DNA of 64,000 nt from Antribacter gilvus (GCF_003946865.1 NZ_QXTH01000004.1:310001-374000); one strand, 5' to 3'. Positions 26,608 to 34,589 are shown, counted from the stretch's first letter. Translations and numbers: made by a program. Notes: generated from the letters alone by a model not told the origin.

Positions 26608-27779
26608 TGCGCCGCGCGACGCTCCTCGGGGTCGCGACGGGTGCGGTGGTCGTGACCAGCGGCGCGGCAGCGCTCGCCGTCGGCCTGACTGGCCTCGGTG
26701 AGGGACCTGCCGAACGAGACCCGTCGTCCGCCCCGGTGGCCTCGATGCTCCCGTCGGGCGACGCCGGCCCGGTCGAGCTGGAGGCGCCGGCGCAGGCCGC
26801 CGCGTTCCTCGACGAGTGGGTGGACGACGGTCGCGTGGTCCGCCGCGACGAGGGCGGCGACACCGTGAGCGAAGGGCAGGCCTACGGCCTGCTCGCCGCA
26901 GTGACCGCCGACGACGAGAAGTCCTTCGACGAGATCTGGGACTGGACCGCGGCGGAACTCGTACGCGATGACGGGCTCCTGGCGTGGAGATGGGACGAGG
27001 GCCGGGTTGTTGACGACGAGCCCGCCTCGGACGCGGATCTCGACGCCGCCCGTGCGCTGGTGCTCGCGGGAGACCGGTTCGACCGGCCCGACCTTCGTGA
27101 GGACGGGTTGGGCCTCGCGGCCGTCATCATCGACCAGCTGACCGTCGAGACCTCGCTCGGTCGCATCCTCCTTCCTGGACTGTGGGCGAAAGAGCAGGAC
27201 CCCTACGCCTACAACCCGAGCTATGCCTCGCCCGCCGCCTTCGCGCTGCTCGCGGAAGCAACCGAGGACGAACGCTGGACTGAGCTCCGAGACGGCAGTG
27301 CCCAGGCCACCCGAGCGCTACTCGACTCGGCGGCTCTACCGCCGGACTGGGCCCAGATTCACTCCGACGGCCTCGTCGAGGCCACGCCCGGCCCGCTCGG
27401 CCAAGGCGATCCGGTGCAATACGGGTTCGACGCTCCCCGGCTCGCGCTGCGCTACGCCGAGTCCTGCGACCCGGCCGACGTCGAACTCGCAGCCAGGACC
27501 TTTGCCACGCTCGACCGCACCGACGATCTTGCTGCTCGGCTCGACCTGGGCGGCGGTGCCCTGAGCGAGGACCGGTCAGCGCTCAGCTTCGCCGCACGGG
27601 CAGCGGCTGGGGCCGCTGCGGGCGACGAGAACTCGGGCGCGGAGGACCTTGACCGGGCGGGGGCGCTGGCTCGCGCGTACCCCACGTACTACGGGCAGGC
27701 GTGGGTGATGCTAGCGGCCGCCATGCTGACCGACGACAGCCTCCGCGGGTGTGCCGTACTGCCGGGAGCGGCGTCGTGA
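26607..27779 (+). CDS. glycoside hydrolase family 8 protein, membrane-anchored
   Basis: This 390-residue protein has an N-terminal membrane anchor or signal (ATLLGVATGAVVVTSGAAALAV) and a GH8 (alpha/alpha)6 domain. The motif TVSEGQAYGLLAAV carries the usual catalytic glutamate (about residue 89) and DADLDAARAL the aspartate region (about 142). GH8 enzymes such as BcsZ cut beta-1,4-glucans and often accompany the polysaccharide synthase. Here it sits four genes after the processive GT2. ATG overlaps the DUF4397 stop (TGATG); the stop overlaps the sortase start. Confidence 0.83.
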   Translation: MRRATLLGVATGAVVVTSGAAALAVGLTGLGEGPAERDPSSAPVASMLPSGDAGPVELEAPAQAAAFLDEWVDDGRVVRRDEGGDTVSEGQAYGLLAAVTADDEKSFDEIWDWTAAELVRDDGLLAWRWDEGRVVDDEPASDADLDAARALVLAGDRFDRPDLREDGLGLAAVIIDQLTVETSLGRILLPGLWAKEQDPYAYNPSYASPAAFALLAEATEDERWTELRDGSAQATRALLDSAALPPDWAQIHSDGLVEATPGPLGQGDPVQYGFDAPRLALRYAESCDPADVELAARTFATLDRTDDLAARLDLGGGALSEDRSALSFAARAAAGAAAGDENSGAEDLDRAGALARAYPTYYGQAWVMLAAAMLTDDSLRGCAVLPGAAS

Positions 27780-28444
27780 CGGGCGGCACCGCGCCAGAGC
27801 GGTCGTACCGCACGAAGCGTGCGGGCGCCTGGACCGCAACGTTCCTGTGTCTGCTGCTGGTCAGTGGCTGCGCGATCACCAGTTCGACGCAAACCGGGTC
27901 GGAGGCATCGAGGGGCTCGTCGTCGACCACCGCAGGGGACGTGTTCGACGCGGGCACGCTGCAGGACCCGTCCGAGCCGGATCCGGACGCCGGTACCACG
28001 ACTGCGGCACCGGAGACCCTTCAGATTCCGTCCATCGACGTGGAGTCCGGGTTCGAGACGCTCGGCCTAGGCGCGGGCGGGCGCCTCGACGCACCGGCCG
28101 ACTACGACCTCGCGGGCTGGTACGCGAACGGCGTCGTCCCGGGCGAGGTCGGTCCCGCCATCATCGCGGGCCACGTCGACTCCAGGACGGCGCCCGGCGT
28201 CTTCGTGCGACTCGACGAGCTCGGCCCCGGCGACGACGTGGTGCTCACCATGACCGACGGCGCACGGCTCACGTTCGAGGTCACGGGCGCCGTGCGTTCG
28301 GCGAAGACCGCTTTTCCGACCGCTGACGTGTACAGCAACGTCCCCACACCCGACCTGCGCCTGGTCACCTGTACCGGCGCGTTCGACGCGTCCAGCGGTC
28401 ATTACGTCGACAACCTCGTCGTCTTCGCGACGCTGAGCGACTGA
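27776..28444 (+). CDS. class F sortase, putative lipoprotein
   Basis: This 222-residue sortase has the catalytic histidine in GHVDS (133), the cysteine in LVTCTG (199) and a preceding conserved arginine (LRLVTC), the class F pattern. The N-terminal hydrophobic stretch ends LLLVSGC, which resembles a lipobox with cysteine 32, so it may be lipid-anchored, unusual for a sortase. A GTG start overlaps GH8. Likely substrates are the two proteins with GGV(E/D)TGG motifs encoded nearby; this is inference from proximity. Confidence 0.86.
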   Translation: MTGGTAPERSYRTKRAGAWTATFLCLLLVSGCAITSSTQTGSEASRGSSSTTAGDVFDAGTLQDPSEPDPDAGTTTAAPETLQIPSIDVESGFETLGLGAGGRLDAPADYDLAGWYANGVVPGEVGPAIIAGHVDSRTAPGVFVRLDELGPGDDVVLTMTDGARLTFEVTGAVRSAKTAFPTADVYSNVPTPDLRLVTCTGAFDASSGHYVDNLVVFATLSD

Positions 28445-28468
28445 GACGGCTGCGAGGAAAGGATCAGC

Positions 28469-29275
28469 ATGCACAAGACCTTGGTCATCATCCCGACCTT
28501 CAACGAGGTGGAGAACCTCGAGCCGATGGTCGACCGTGTCCTGGCGGCGACCGACGACGTGGACCTCCTCGTGGTCGACGACGCGTCACCCGATGGCACA
28601 GGACAGCTCGCCGACCGGCTCTCGGCCCAGCACCCCGAGGTGAACGTGCTGCATCGCGCGGAGAAGAACGGGCTGGGCGGCGCCTACCTGTCCGGCTTCG
28701 CCTGGGGGCTGGAACGGGGCTACCACGCGCTGGTCGAGATGGACGCCGACGGGTCCCACCTGCCCGAACAGCTGCCGCTGCTGCTGGAGCAGCTCGCCGA
28801 CCACGATCTGGTGCTCGGTTCGCGCTGGGTTCCCGGCGGAAGCGTGGTCAACTGGTCCAGGCGGCGACAACTGCTCAGCCGGGCGGGGAACCGGTACGCA
28901 CGCCTCGCGCTCGGCATCGACGTGCGCGACGCGACGGGCGGCTACCGCGTCTTCAGCGCGGAGGCCCTACGACGCGTCGACCTCGAGCACGTGGCCTCCC
29001 AGGGCTACTGCTTCCAGATCGACCTGCTCTGGCGTGCGCTCGAGCGTGAGCTCCGCGTCGTCGAGGTGCCCATCACCTTCGTCGAACGGGTCCACGGCGA
29101 GTCGAAGATGAACGGATCGATCGTCTCCGAGTCGCTCCTACTCGTCACCTGGTGGGGGATGCGCCGTCGCCTGGCCGAGATCCGCACGCTCTTGCGCCAC
29201 GGACGAAGACTGCCGTCCGTGCGGGCACTGTCGCACCGGACGCTCCCGCCCCTGCAGAGCCGGCCCGGTCGCTGA
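28469..29275 (+). CDS. polyprenol monophosphomannose synthase-like GT2
   Basis: This 268-residue cytoplasmic GT2 enzyme has VVDDASPDGTGQLAD and MDADGSHLPEQ, the signatures of dolichol/polyprenol-phosphate mannose synthases (DPM1/Ppm1). It would load mannose from GDP-mannose onto polyprenol phosphate for GT39-type enzymes such as the frameshifted gene of the same operon. A ribosome-binding site (GGAAAGGA) precedes ATG at 28469. It is the last gene of the run from gtrA. Confidence 0.88.
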   Translation: MHKTLVIIPTFNEVENLEPMVDRVLAATDDVDLLVVDDASPDGTGQLADRLSAQHPEVNVLHRAEKNGLGGAYLSGFAWGLERGYHALVEMDADGSHLPEQLPLLLEQLADHDLVLGSRWVPGGSVVNWSRRRQLLSRAGNRYARLALGIDVRDATGGYRVFSAEALRRVDLEHVASQGYCFQIDLLWRALERELRVVEVPITFVERVHGESKMNGSIVSESLLLVTWWGMRRRLAEIRTLLRHGRRLPSVRALSHRTLPPLQSRPGR

Positions 29276-29307
29276 CCTGCCAGTGCCCGAACTGTCCGAG
29301 ATCACGA

Positions 29308-29335
29308 CCCATCCGGTTGTGCCGTGGCTCCGAAC
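29308..29335 (+). promoter_or_regulatory. SigK-type promoter of the DUF4383 gene
   Basis: CCCATCC (29308-29314), 15 nt ending GGCT, then CCGAAC (29330-29335). The transcript leader of about 65 nt would hold a perfect 8-bp hairpin at 29352-29372 (GCCGCAAC paired with GTTGCGGC). Confidence 0.74.
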
Positions 29336-29410
29336 GACCTACATGAGCGTTGCCGCAACCACCCGTTGCGGCCAGCGCGTGTTGGTCACAACGCAGAACG
29401 GAGAAATGCC

Positions 29411-29857
29411 ATGGCACAGTCCACGTCCTCGACGCGCACCCGGGCACCGCATCAGTGGCTCGCCCTGACGATCGGTGCCGTCTACCTCCTGGTCGGCGCG
29501 GCGGGGTTCCTGGTGACCGGGTTCGGCGGTTTCGCGGAGCACGACCATGACCAGACGCTGCTCGGGTTCGCGGTCAACCCGTTGCACAACGTCGTGCACC
29601 TCCTGATCGGGCTCCTCGGACTCGTCATGTGGTCCGTCCCGGGCCGGGCACGGGTGTTCGGCTGGCTGCTCGTCGTCGGGTACGGGGCGACCTTCGCCTA
29701 CGGCTTGATCGCCGTGAACAACCCCGACATCAACTTTCTCAACATCAACGCGGCGGACAACGTGCTGCACATCCTGAGCGTTCTGATCGGACTGGCTATC
29801 GCGCTGTGGCCCCAGCGGCAGACCGCTACTGCCTCACCCGGGTCGCCCCTGGCGTAA
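29411..29857 (+). CDS. DUF4383 membrane protein
   Basis: This 148-residue protein has four membrane helices of the DUF4383 family, with NPLHNVVHLLIGLLGL in the middle and NAADNVLHILSVLIGL near the end, a duplicated histidine-bearing helix. The function is unknown. It has its own SigK-type promoter and the ribosome-binding site GGAGAAA before ATG 29411. About 120 bp downstream is the promoter of the CHRD gene. Confidence 0.85.
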   Translation: MAQSTSSTRTRAPHQWLALTIGAVYLLVGAAGFLVTGFGGFAEHDHDQTLLGFAVNPLHNVVHLLIGLLGLVMWSVPGRARVFGWLLVVGYGATFAYGLIAVNNPDINFLNINAADNVLHILSVLIGLAIALWPQRQTATASPGSPLA

Positions 29858-29899
29858 CCGGAGGACGGCTTCTGCGCCGGGATCGACTGCCGGCGCGGA

Positions 29900-29927
29900 C
29901 CCATCCGGATCGTCCACGGCTCCGAAC
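29900..29927 (+). promoter_or_regulatory. SigK-type promoter of the CHRD-sortase operon
   Basis: CCCATCC (29900-29906), 15 nt ending GGCT, then CCGAAC (29922-29927), about 55 bp before the CHRD start codon. It differs from the DUF4383 site only in the spacer. Confidence 0.75.
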
Positions 29928-29981
29928 CCCCGATGTCCTACTCAGGCGGCAGCTCGCCGCCAGTACCAAGGAGGATCTGTT

Positions 29982-30740
29982 ATGCGCACGTCACGACTCG
30001 CACTCTGCGCCGCCACGGTGGCTCTCGTCGGTCTGCCCCTGGCGGCCGGGCCCGCCACCGCTGACGACCACGGCGGTGAGCTCACCGCTGAGCTCAGCCA
30101 GCTCAACGACTCCGGTGCCTCGGGCACCGCGTGGGCCAAGGTCGACGGCACCAGCGTCGAGATCAGCCTGGAGGCCCAGGGGTTGCTCGACGGTGCCCCG
30201 CACGCCCAGCACATCCACATCGGCGGGCAGAACGTGTGCCCGGCCAACGACCAGGAGGGCAGCGGCTTCGAAGGCGCCCTGCAGGTCAGCGACGCCGCCG
30301 ACCAGTACGGTGCCGTCGCGGTGTCGCTGACGAAGGAGCCGGGCAAGACCGGCGCCGACGCTGCTCTCGACGTCGACAACTTCCCCGCCGAGGTCAGCTA
30401 CTCCTACTCGCGGACCATCGAGGTCTCCGAGGAGGTCGCGCAGCAGATCGCCAACGGGGACGGTGTGGTCGTCGTCCACGGCGTCGACCACGACGGTTCC
30501 GGCACCTACGACGGCGACACGAAGTCGGACCTCGACCCGGCCCTGCCGTCCGAAGCGACCGACCCGGCCGCCTGTGGTGAGCTGAACGCTGCTCAGATGA
30601 GCATGCCGCACGGTGGCGTCGAGACCGGTGGTTCCTCCACGTCGGGTATCGAGTACCCGGCAGCCCTCGGCTTCGGCACCCTGGCCCTGGCGCTCGGCGC
30701 CTTCGGCCTGGTCGCAGCCCGCCGCCGCGCCACCATCTGA
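29982..30740 (+). CDS. CHRD-domain surface protein with C-terminal anchor
   Basis: This 252-residue secreted protein has a signal peptide ending about residue 27 (PATADDHG) and a CHRD (chordin-like) domain with HAQHIHIGG and VVVVHGVDHDG. The C-terminal cell-wall-anchor layout is PHGGVETGG (208-216), a linker, a hydrophobic helix (about 227-245) and the basic tail RRRATI. This resembles an LPxTG-type sorting signal with a different recognition motif. ATG follows AAGGAGG. The sortase five bases downstream is the probable anchoring enzyme. Confidence 0.86.
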   Translation: MRTSRLALCAATVALVGLPLAAGPATADDHGGELTAELSQLNDSGASGTAWAKVDGTSVEISLEAQGLLDGAPHAQHIHIGGQNVCPANDQEGSGFEGALQVSDAADQYGAVAVSLTKEPGKTGADAALDVDNFPAEVSYSYSRTIEVSEEVAQQIANGDGVVVVHGVDHDGSGTYDGDTKSDLDPALPSEATDPAACGELNAAQMSMPHGGVETGGSSTSGIEYPAALGFGTLALALGAFGLVAARRRATI

Positions 30741-30745
30741 CGCAG

Positions 30746-31465
30746 ATGACAACCGAGCAGCGCAGCGCACACCGCCGACGCAGAACACCGGTGCTGGTGG
30801 CGTGCGCTGCGCTGCTCGTCGTCGGTGGCGGCATCGTGACCTGGGCAGCGACCCAGCAGGTGGGCCCTCCGCCGACGCCGTCCGCGGCCACCAGCACGAC
30901 CGGGCCCGAGACTTCTGCGTCCGGCACCGCCTCGGGGCCGGCGACCGCTCAGCCGTCGCCTTCGACGCCCGAGTCCGCACCGTCGCCGTCCGACGTGGCG
31001 CCCATGTCCGCTGCGGAGCCCACGGCAGTGCGGATCCCGGCCATCGGCGTCGACTCTCCGGTCCACGGGCTCGGCCTGGACGGGGAGGGCAAGCTGCAGG
31101 TCCCCAGCGGCGAGCTCTACAACCAGGTCGCGTGGTACGACGGGTCGCCGACCCCTGGCGAGGTGGGTCCTGCGGTTCTCGAGGGACACGTGACCGGTGC
31201 CGGTTACGCGCCCTCGGTCTTCTTCGAGCTGGGTGACACCAGGAAGGGTGACCGGATCGAGGTCGACCGGGCCGACGGCAGCACCGCGACCTTCGAGGTG
31301 ACCGAGGTCAAGAGCAGTCCCAAGGACGACTTCCCGCGCATCGACGTCTACGGCGCGACGGACGGTCCGGAACTGCGGGTCATCACGTGCGGCGGCACCT
31401 ACGACAAGGACGCGGGGCGCCACCTGGACAACGTCATCGTGTTCGCAGAGCTCGTGAAGGGCTGA
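30746..31465 (+). CDS. class F sortase
   Basis: This 239-residue class F sortase has an N-terminal membrane helix (TPVLVACAALLVVGGGIVTW), a long Pro/Ser/Thr-rich linker and a sortase domain with histidine 148 in GHVTG and cysteine 215 in VITCGG. It starts five bases after the CHRD stop, so it is in the same transcript. It is paralogous to the sortase at 27776-28444. Confidence 0.88.
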   Translation: MTTEQRSAHRRRRTPVLVACAALLVVGGGIVTWAATQQVGPPPTPSAATSTTGPETSASGTASGPATAQPSPSTPESAPSPSDVAPMSAAEPTAVRIPAIGVDSPVHGLGLDGEGKLQVPSGELYNQVAWYDGSPTPGEVGPAVLEGHVTGAGYAPSVFFELGDTRKGDRIEVDRADGSTATFEVTEVKSSPKDDFPRIDVYGATDGPELRVITCGGTYDKDAGRHLDNVIVFAELVKG

Positions 31466-31483
31466 ACGACACCACCGGTCTCG

Positions 31484-33031
31484 ATGGCGCCGACCCCTAC
31501 TTCCCCGAAAGTGCGCACCCCAATGACCGAGACCCTCGCCACCGACACCCCTGACGCGCCGATCGCGACGGACTCCTCACAGCCGAGGACGGGCCGCCGC
31601 CCGTGGTTCGGCCCGCTGCTGCGACGGCTGCATTTCTACGCCGGGATCCTCGTGGGGCCGTTCATCCTGGTCGCCGCGACCAGTGGCGCCCTGTACGCGC
31701 TGACTCCCGCGCTCGAACAGGTGGTGTACGACCACGAGCTGCACGCACCGGTCAGCGATACGTCGCTGACTCTCGGTGAGCAGGTCGAGATCGCCCAGGA
31801 AAGCGTGGGGGTGGACGCCGTCCTGACCGCAGTGCGGCCCGCGCCCGAGCCGGGTGACACCACCCGGATCATGTTCGCGCAGGACGGCCTGGAGCCCAGC
31901 GAGTCCCGGGCGATCTTCGTCGATCCTGGCACCGGCGAGGTCCGGGGCGACCTGGTCACCTACGGGTCCAGCGGATCGCTACCGTTCCGGGCGTGGGTCT
32001 CCGACCTGCATCGCAGCCTGCACCTCGGTGACCCCGGGCGGCTGTACAGCGAGCTCGCGGCCTCCTGGCTCGGCATCGTCGTCACGGTGGGGCTCGTGCT
32101 GTGGATCAATCGGCTGCGCGCCGCTCGGCGTCAGGCCGGCGCCACCCGTCCGAAGCGGCGGCGCACCGTCTACCGGCGCGTGCTGTCCTGGCACACCACG
32201 ATCGGCGCCGTCGTCGTGCTGGGCGCGTTGTTCCTCTCCGCGACCGGGATCACCTGGTCCCAGCACGGGGGCGCCAACGTCGGCGAGCTGCGGGCCGGCC
32301 TCGGCCTGCTCACCCCTGCGGTGAACACCAGCCTGGCCGACGCCGCCTCGGGCGCGGGCGACGAGCACGCCGGTCACGGGAGCGCGGGCCCGGATCACAC
32401 GGGCGCGGCCAACCCGGCGACCTTCGACGCCGTGCTTGCCGTCGCTCAGCGGGTCAACGTGAACACCGGAGAGGTAGAGATCAGGCCGCCGGCCGAAGCC
32501 GGTACCGCATGGGTCGTGCAGGAGAACAAGAGCAGCGTGCCGACCGAGGGCGACACGGTCGCCGTCGACGGAACCACCATGCAGGTGGTCGACAGGACCG
32601 ACGTCGCGGACTTCCCGCTGGCAGCCAAGCTCACCACCTGGGGCATCGACCTGCACATGGGGCTGCTGTTCGGCCTGGCCAACCAACTGGTGCTTTTCGT
32701 CCTCGCCCTCGGTATCGGGTCGATGGTCGTGCTCGGCTACCTCATGTGGTGGAAGCGGCGGCCTACCCGCCAGCCGCGGAGGCTCGGGGGACCGCCCCCG
32801 GCCGGGGGCGTGTTGCGCGGCGCACCATGGTGGGGCGTCGTCGCCATCGGGGTAGGAACCATCGCGGTTGGGTTGTTCCTACCGCTGGTCGGATACACAC
32901 TTGCGGCGTTCGTCGTGGTCGACATCGCCGCTGGCATCATCCAAGTGCGGAGCAGGCGCCGCGATGCCGGTCAAGATCGAGCCACGCCCGACGACCTACA
33001 CGGCGCTCAGCATGGCCGCGATATCGCATGA
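31484..33031 (+). CDS. PepSY-associated membrane protein
   Basis: This protein of about 515 residues has the PepSY_TM layout: a first helix after RRLHFYAGILVGPFILVAATSGALYALTP (here split: RRLHFYAGILVGPF, then ATSGALYAL), a helix near 200, a helix pair near 235-260, a His-rich loop (DEHAGHG) and C-terminal helices. Such proteins are often linked to iron or siderophore reduction or to peptidase inhibition. An internal ATG at 31523 is a possible alternative start; neither has a strong ribosome-binding site. It lies 18 bp after the sortase and may be co-transcribed. Confidence 0.8.
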   Translation: MAPTPTSPKVRTPMTETLATDTPDAPIATDSSQPRTGRRPWFGPLLRRLHFYAGILVGPFILVAATSGALYALTPALEQVVYDHELHAPVSDTSLTLGEQVEIAQESVGVDAVLTAVRPAPEPGDTTRIMFAQDGLEPSESRAIFVDPGTGEVRGDLVTYGSSGSLPFRAWVSDLHRSLHLGDPGRLYSELAASWLGIVVTVGLVLWINRLRAARRQAGATRPKRRRTVYRRVLSWHTTIGAVVVLGALFLSATGITWSQHGGANVGELRAGLGLLTPAVNTSLADAASGAGDEHAGHGSAGPDHTGAANPATFDAVLAVAQRVNVNTGEVEIRPPAEAGTAWVVQENKSSVPTEGDTVAVDGTTMQVVDRTDVADFPLAAKLTTWGIDLHMGLLFGLANQLVLFVLALGIGSMVVLGYLMWWKRRPTRQPRRLGGPPPAGGVLRGAPWWGVVAIGVGTIAVGLFLPLVGYTLAAFVVVDIAAGIIQVRSRRRDAGQDRATPDDLHGAQHGRDIA

Positions 33032-33144
33032 TCCAGCGAATGGCACTCTGCGTAAGCAGCTACGCACAGCAGGTCACCGCGAATGGGCACAAGCCGATAC
33101 TGACGGCAACGTGTCAAACCCGGGGCTTGACAACTGGTTGTCGC

Positions 33145-33505
33145 TCAGCGGTGGTGCGGTGGGACCCTGTAGAGCATGTGCTCTGTGTGCTGCAGGACGC
33201 CAGTGACGAGGGCGGCGACGTGTGCGTCGGGCTGCCCCGTAGTAGATGGTGGTGCCATCTCGGCGGGCGGTGACCAGATGGCCGGCGCGCAGCTTGGCAA
33301 GGTGCTGCGAGACGGCCGCGGTCGGGCGGTCGAGGGTCTCGGCGATGGCCGTCACGGACATCTCGGTGCCGTCGAGCATGGCGAGGATCGCCAGGCGGGT
33401 GCGGTCGGCGAGCAGCCGCAAGACCTGGACGGCGTGGTCGAGGTCGGCGTCCGGGGTTGTGGTCCGCTGGCTCGTTCGCGGAGCGGTGGCCACGAACGTC
33501 GTCAT
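33145..33505 (-). pseudogene. ArsR-family regulator, frameshifted near the C-terminus
   Basis: From ATG at 33505 the product has an ArsR winged helix (LRLLADRTRLAILAMLDG, then AAVSQHLAKLRAGHLVTARRDG and TTIYYG). At a run of four C (33235-33238 on the plus strand) the frame is lost. Removing one base restores GQPDAHVAALVTGVLQHTEHM and a stop at 33145, the usual end of this family. As written, the protein continues in a foreign frame past 33100. It is either an indel error or a recent mutation. No metal-site cysteines are visible, so the ligand is unclear. Confidence 0.72.
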
Positions 33506-33516
33506 CGCATCCGCGC

Positions 33517-33624
33517 TCAGCCGGGGCTGGTGCGACGGATGATGCGCCCGAGGGGGGTCTTCACCGTCGACCAGCCCAGGCCCACCAGTACCCAGAGCAC
33601 CCCGACGCAGACCAAGCCCCACAA
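33517..33624 (-). CDS. possible small membrane protein
   Basis: A 35-residue frame from TTG at 33624 encodes one hydrophobic helix (LVCVGVLWVLVGLGW) and a basic tail (GRIIRRTSPG). It ends 11 bases before the arsR start. The start codon is weak and there is no clear ribosome-binding site, so it may also be the end of a decayed gene. The remaining sequence to 33950 shows no supported gene. Confidence 0.3.
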   Translation of the reverse strand: MWGLVCVGVLWVLVGLGWSTVKTPLGRIIRRTSPG

Positions 33625-33950
33625 CCGGCCGACCGATGTGGCGCCGCCGCGTGCTCACCGGTCGAGGATGATCAGAGGGGGAAGGAGGTCGGCCGTTTGT
33701 GGACGGTGGCTGTGCCTCGCTTGCGCCGCGCTCTCCCCGTTCCTGCCTCGGTTTCGCCCGCATCCGAGCACCGCTGTCAACCGCCACTGACCTCTCATGG
33801 CCACCGGCTCTGCGCTAGACTCGACATGCTGGAATCGTTGAGATTCCGCCGATCCGACCCCGTCCACGCAAGCGGGCGAAGGATTTCAACCGAAGCCTTT
33901 CTGCTCGGCGGAGCGGGACGAACCCTTTCGAGCCGCATTGCGGTTCGAGC

Positions 33951-34054
33951 TGTGACACGGTTCCTGACACGATTACAGCCCGTGACACGCACTGTGACAC
34001 GGTTCCAGCGACCACCGGCGACAACGCTTGCCTACGGATACCAACCGTGTCAGG
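33951..34054. repeat. cluster of TGACACGG repeats
   Basis: TGTGACACGGTTCC occurs at 33951-33964 and 33993-34006. Related copies are TGACACGATTAC (33965) and GTGACACGC (33982), and an inverted copy CCTGACACGGTT lies at 34054-34043. Five copies in about 100 bp, 115 bp from a tRNA-derived direct repeat, look like integrase arm sites or replication iterons of an integrated element. Confidence 0.6.
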
Positions 34055-34070
34055 CTGAACCCGAGCAGCG

Positions 34071-34098
34071 CAGAAACGGCGGAATATAGCCGTTTCTG
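34071..34098. repeat. perfect inverted repeat
   Basis: CAGAAACGGC and its exact complement flank the 8-nt loop GGAATATA. It could be a terminator or an operator. It lies between the TGACACGG repeats and the first tRNA-Ala copy. Confidence 0.6.
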
Positions 34099-34167
34099 CA
34101 CCAGTATCAGGGCAATCCCGGCCCACTCAAGACAGCCTTGTGAGCGAGCGTCGAAACCCGCTCCACC

Positions 34168-34254
34168 AGCAGGGGGTTAGGGGTTCGAGTCCCCTTGGCT
34201 CCACCACGTCCCACCAGGGCCGATCCAATCGGCTCTCGGTGGGATTCGTCATTC
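34168..34254 (+). repeat. 87-bp repeat, copy 1: tRNA-Ala 3' part plus hairpin
   Basis: This matches 34934-35020 at 85 of 87 positions. It holds the 3' part of a tRNA: end of the anticodon stem (GCAGG), variable loop, T arm (AGGGG-TTCGAGT-CCCCT), acceptor strand TGGCTCC, A, and an encoded CCA. An imperfect hairpin (CCCACC...GGTGGG) like a terminator follows. The 5' half of the tRNA is absent and the upstream sequence is unrelated. It is a likely attachment-site duplication. Confidence 0.75.
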
Positions 34255-34283
34255 CAAAGGCCGCTGCCTGACGAGCTGCCTGA

Positions 34284-34589
34284 CTACGCGTCATCGTCGC
34301 CTTCCCCGTTCCCGCGCAGCTCGTGGCCGGTACTCGGATCCTCGACACCGACACCGGCTCGGGCGGCGTCTTCGCGCGCGTGTCCGAGATTGGTCACGCC
34401 CCGGCGCACTTCCGCGAGGACATCGTGTCGCGGATGCCGACGAAGGCTGAGCGCCTGCGCACTGCGGCTGCCACACCCGTGTTCATCGTCACCCGAACAG
34501 CGGTCACCGCTGACGGCGAGCCGGTCGAGGTCAACGTCATGACGATGGACTCGTCGGCCTACGTCCTGCCCTACGACTTCGACGCATAG
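34284..34589 (+). pseudogene. 5'-truncated GntR-family regulator (UTRA domain only)
   Basis: The open frame after a TGA at 34281 encodes GTRILDTDTGSGGVFARV, then HFREDIVSRMPTKAE, TPVFIVTRTAVTADGEPVEVN and AYVLPYDFDA. This is the C-terminal ligand-binding UTRA domain of a GntR/HutC-type repressor. The DNA-binding half is missing. Similar regulators (KorSA type) are hallmarks of actinomycete integrative elements. A GTG at 34323 could start an 88-residue protein, but it would lack DNA binding. Confidence 0.72.
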
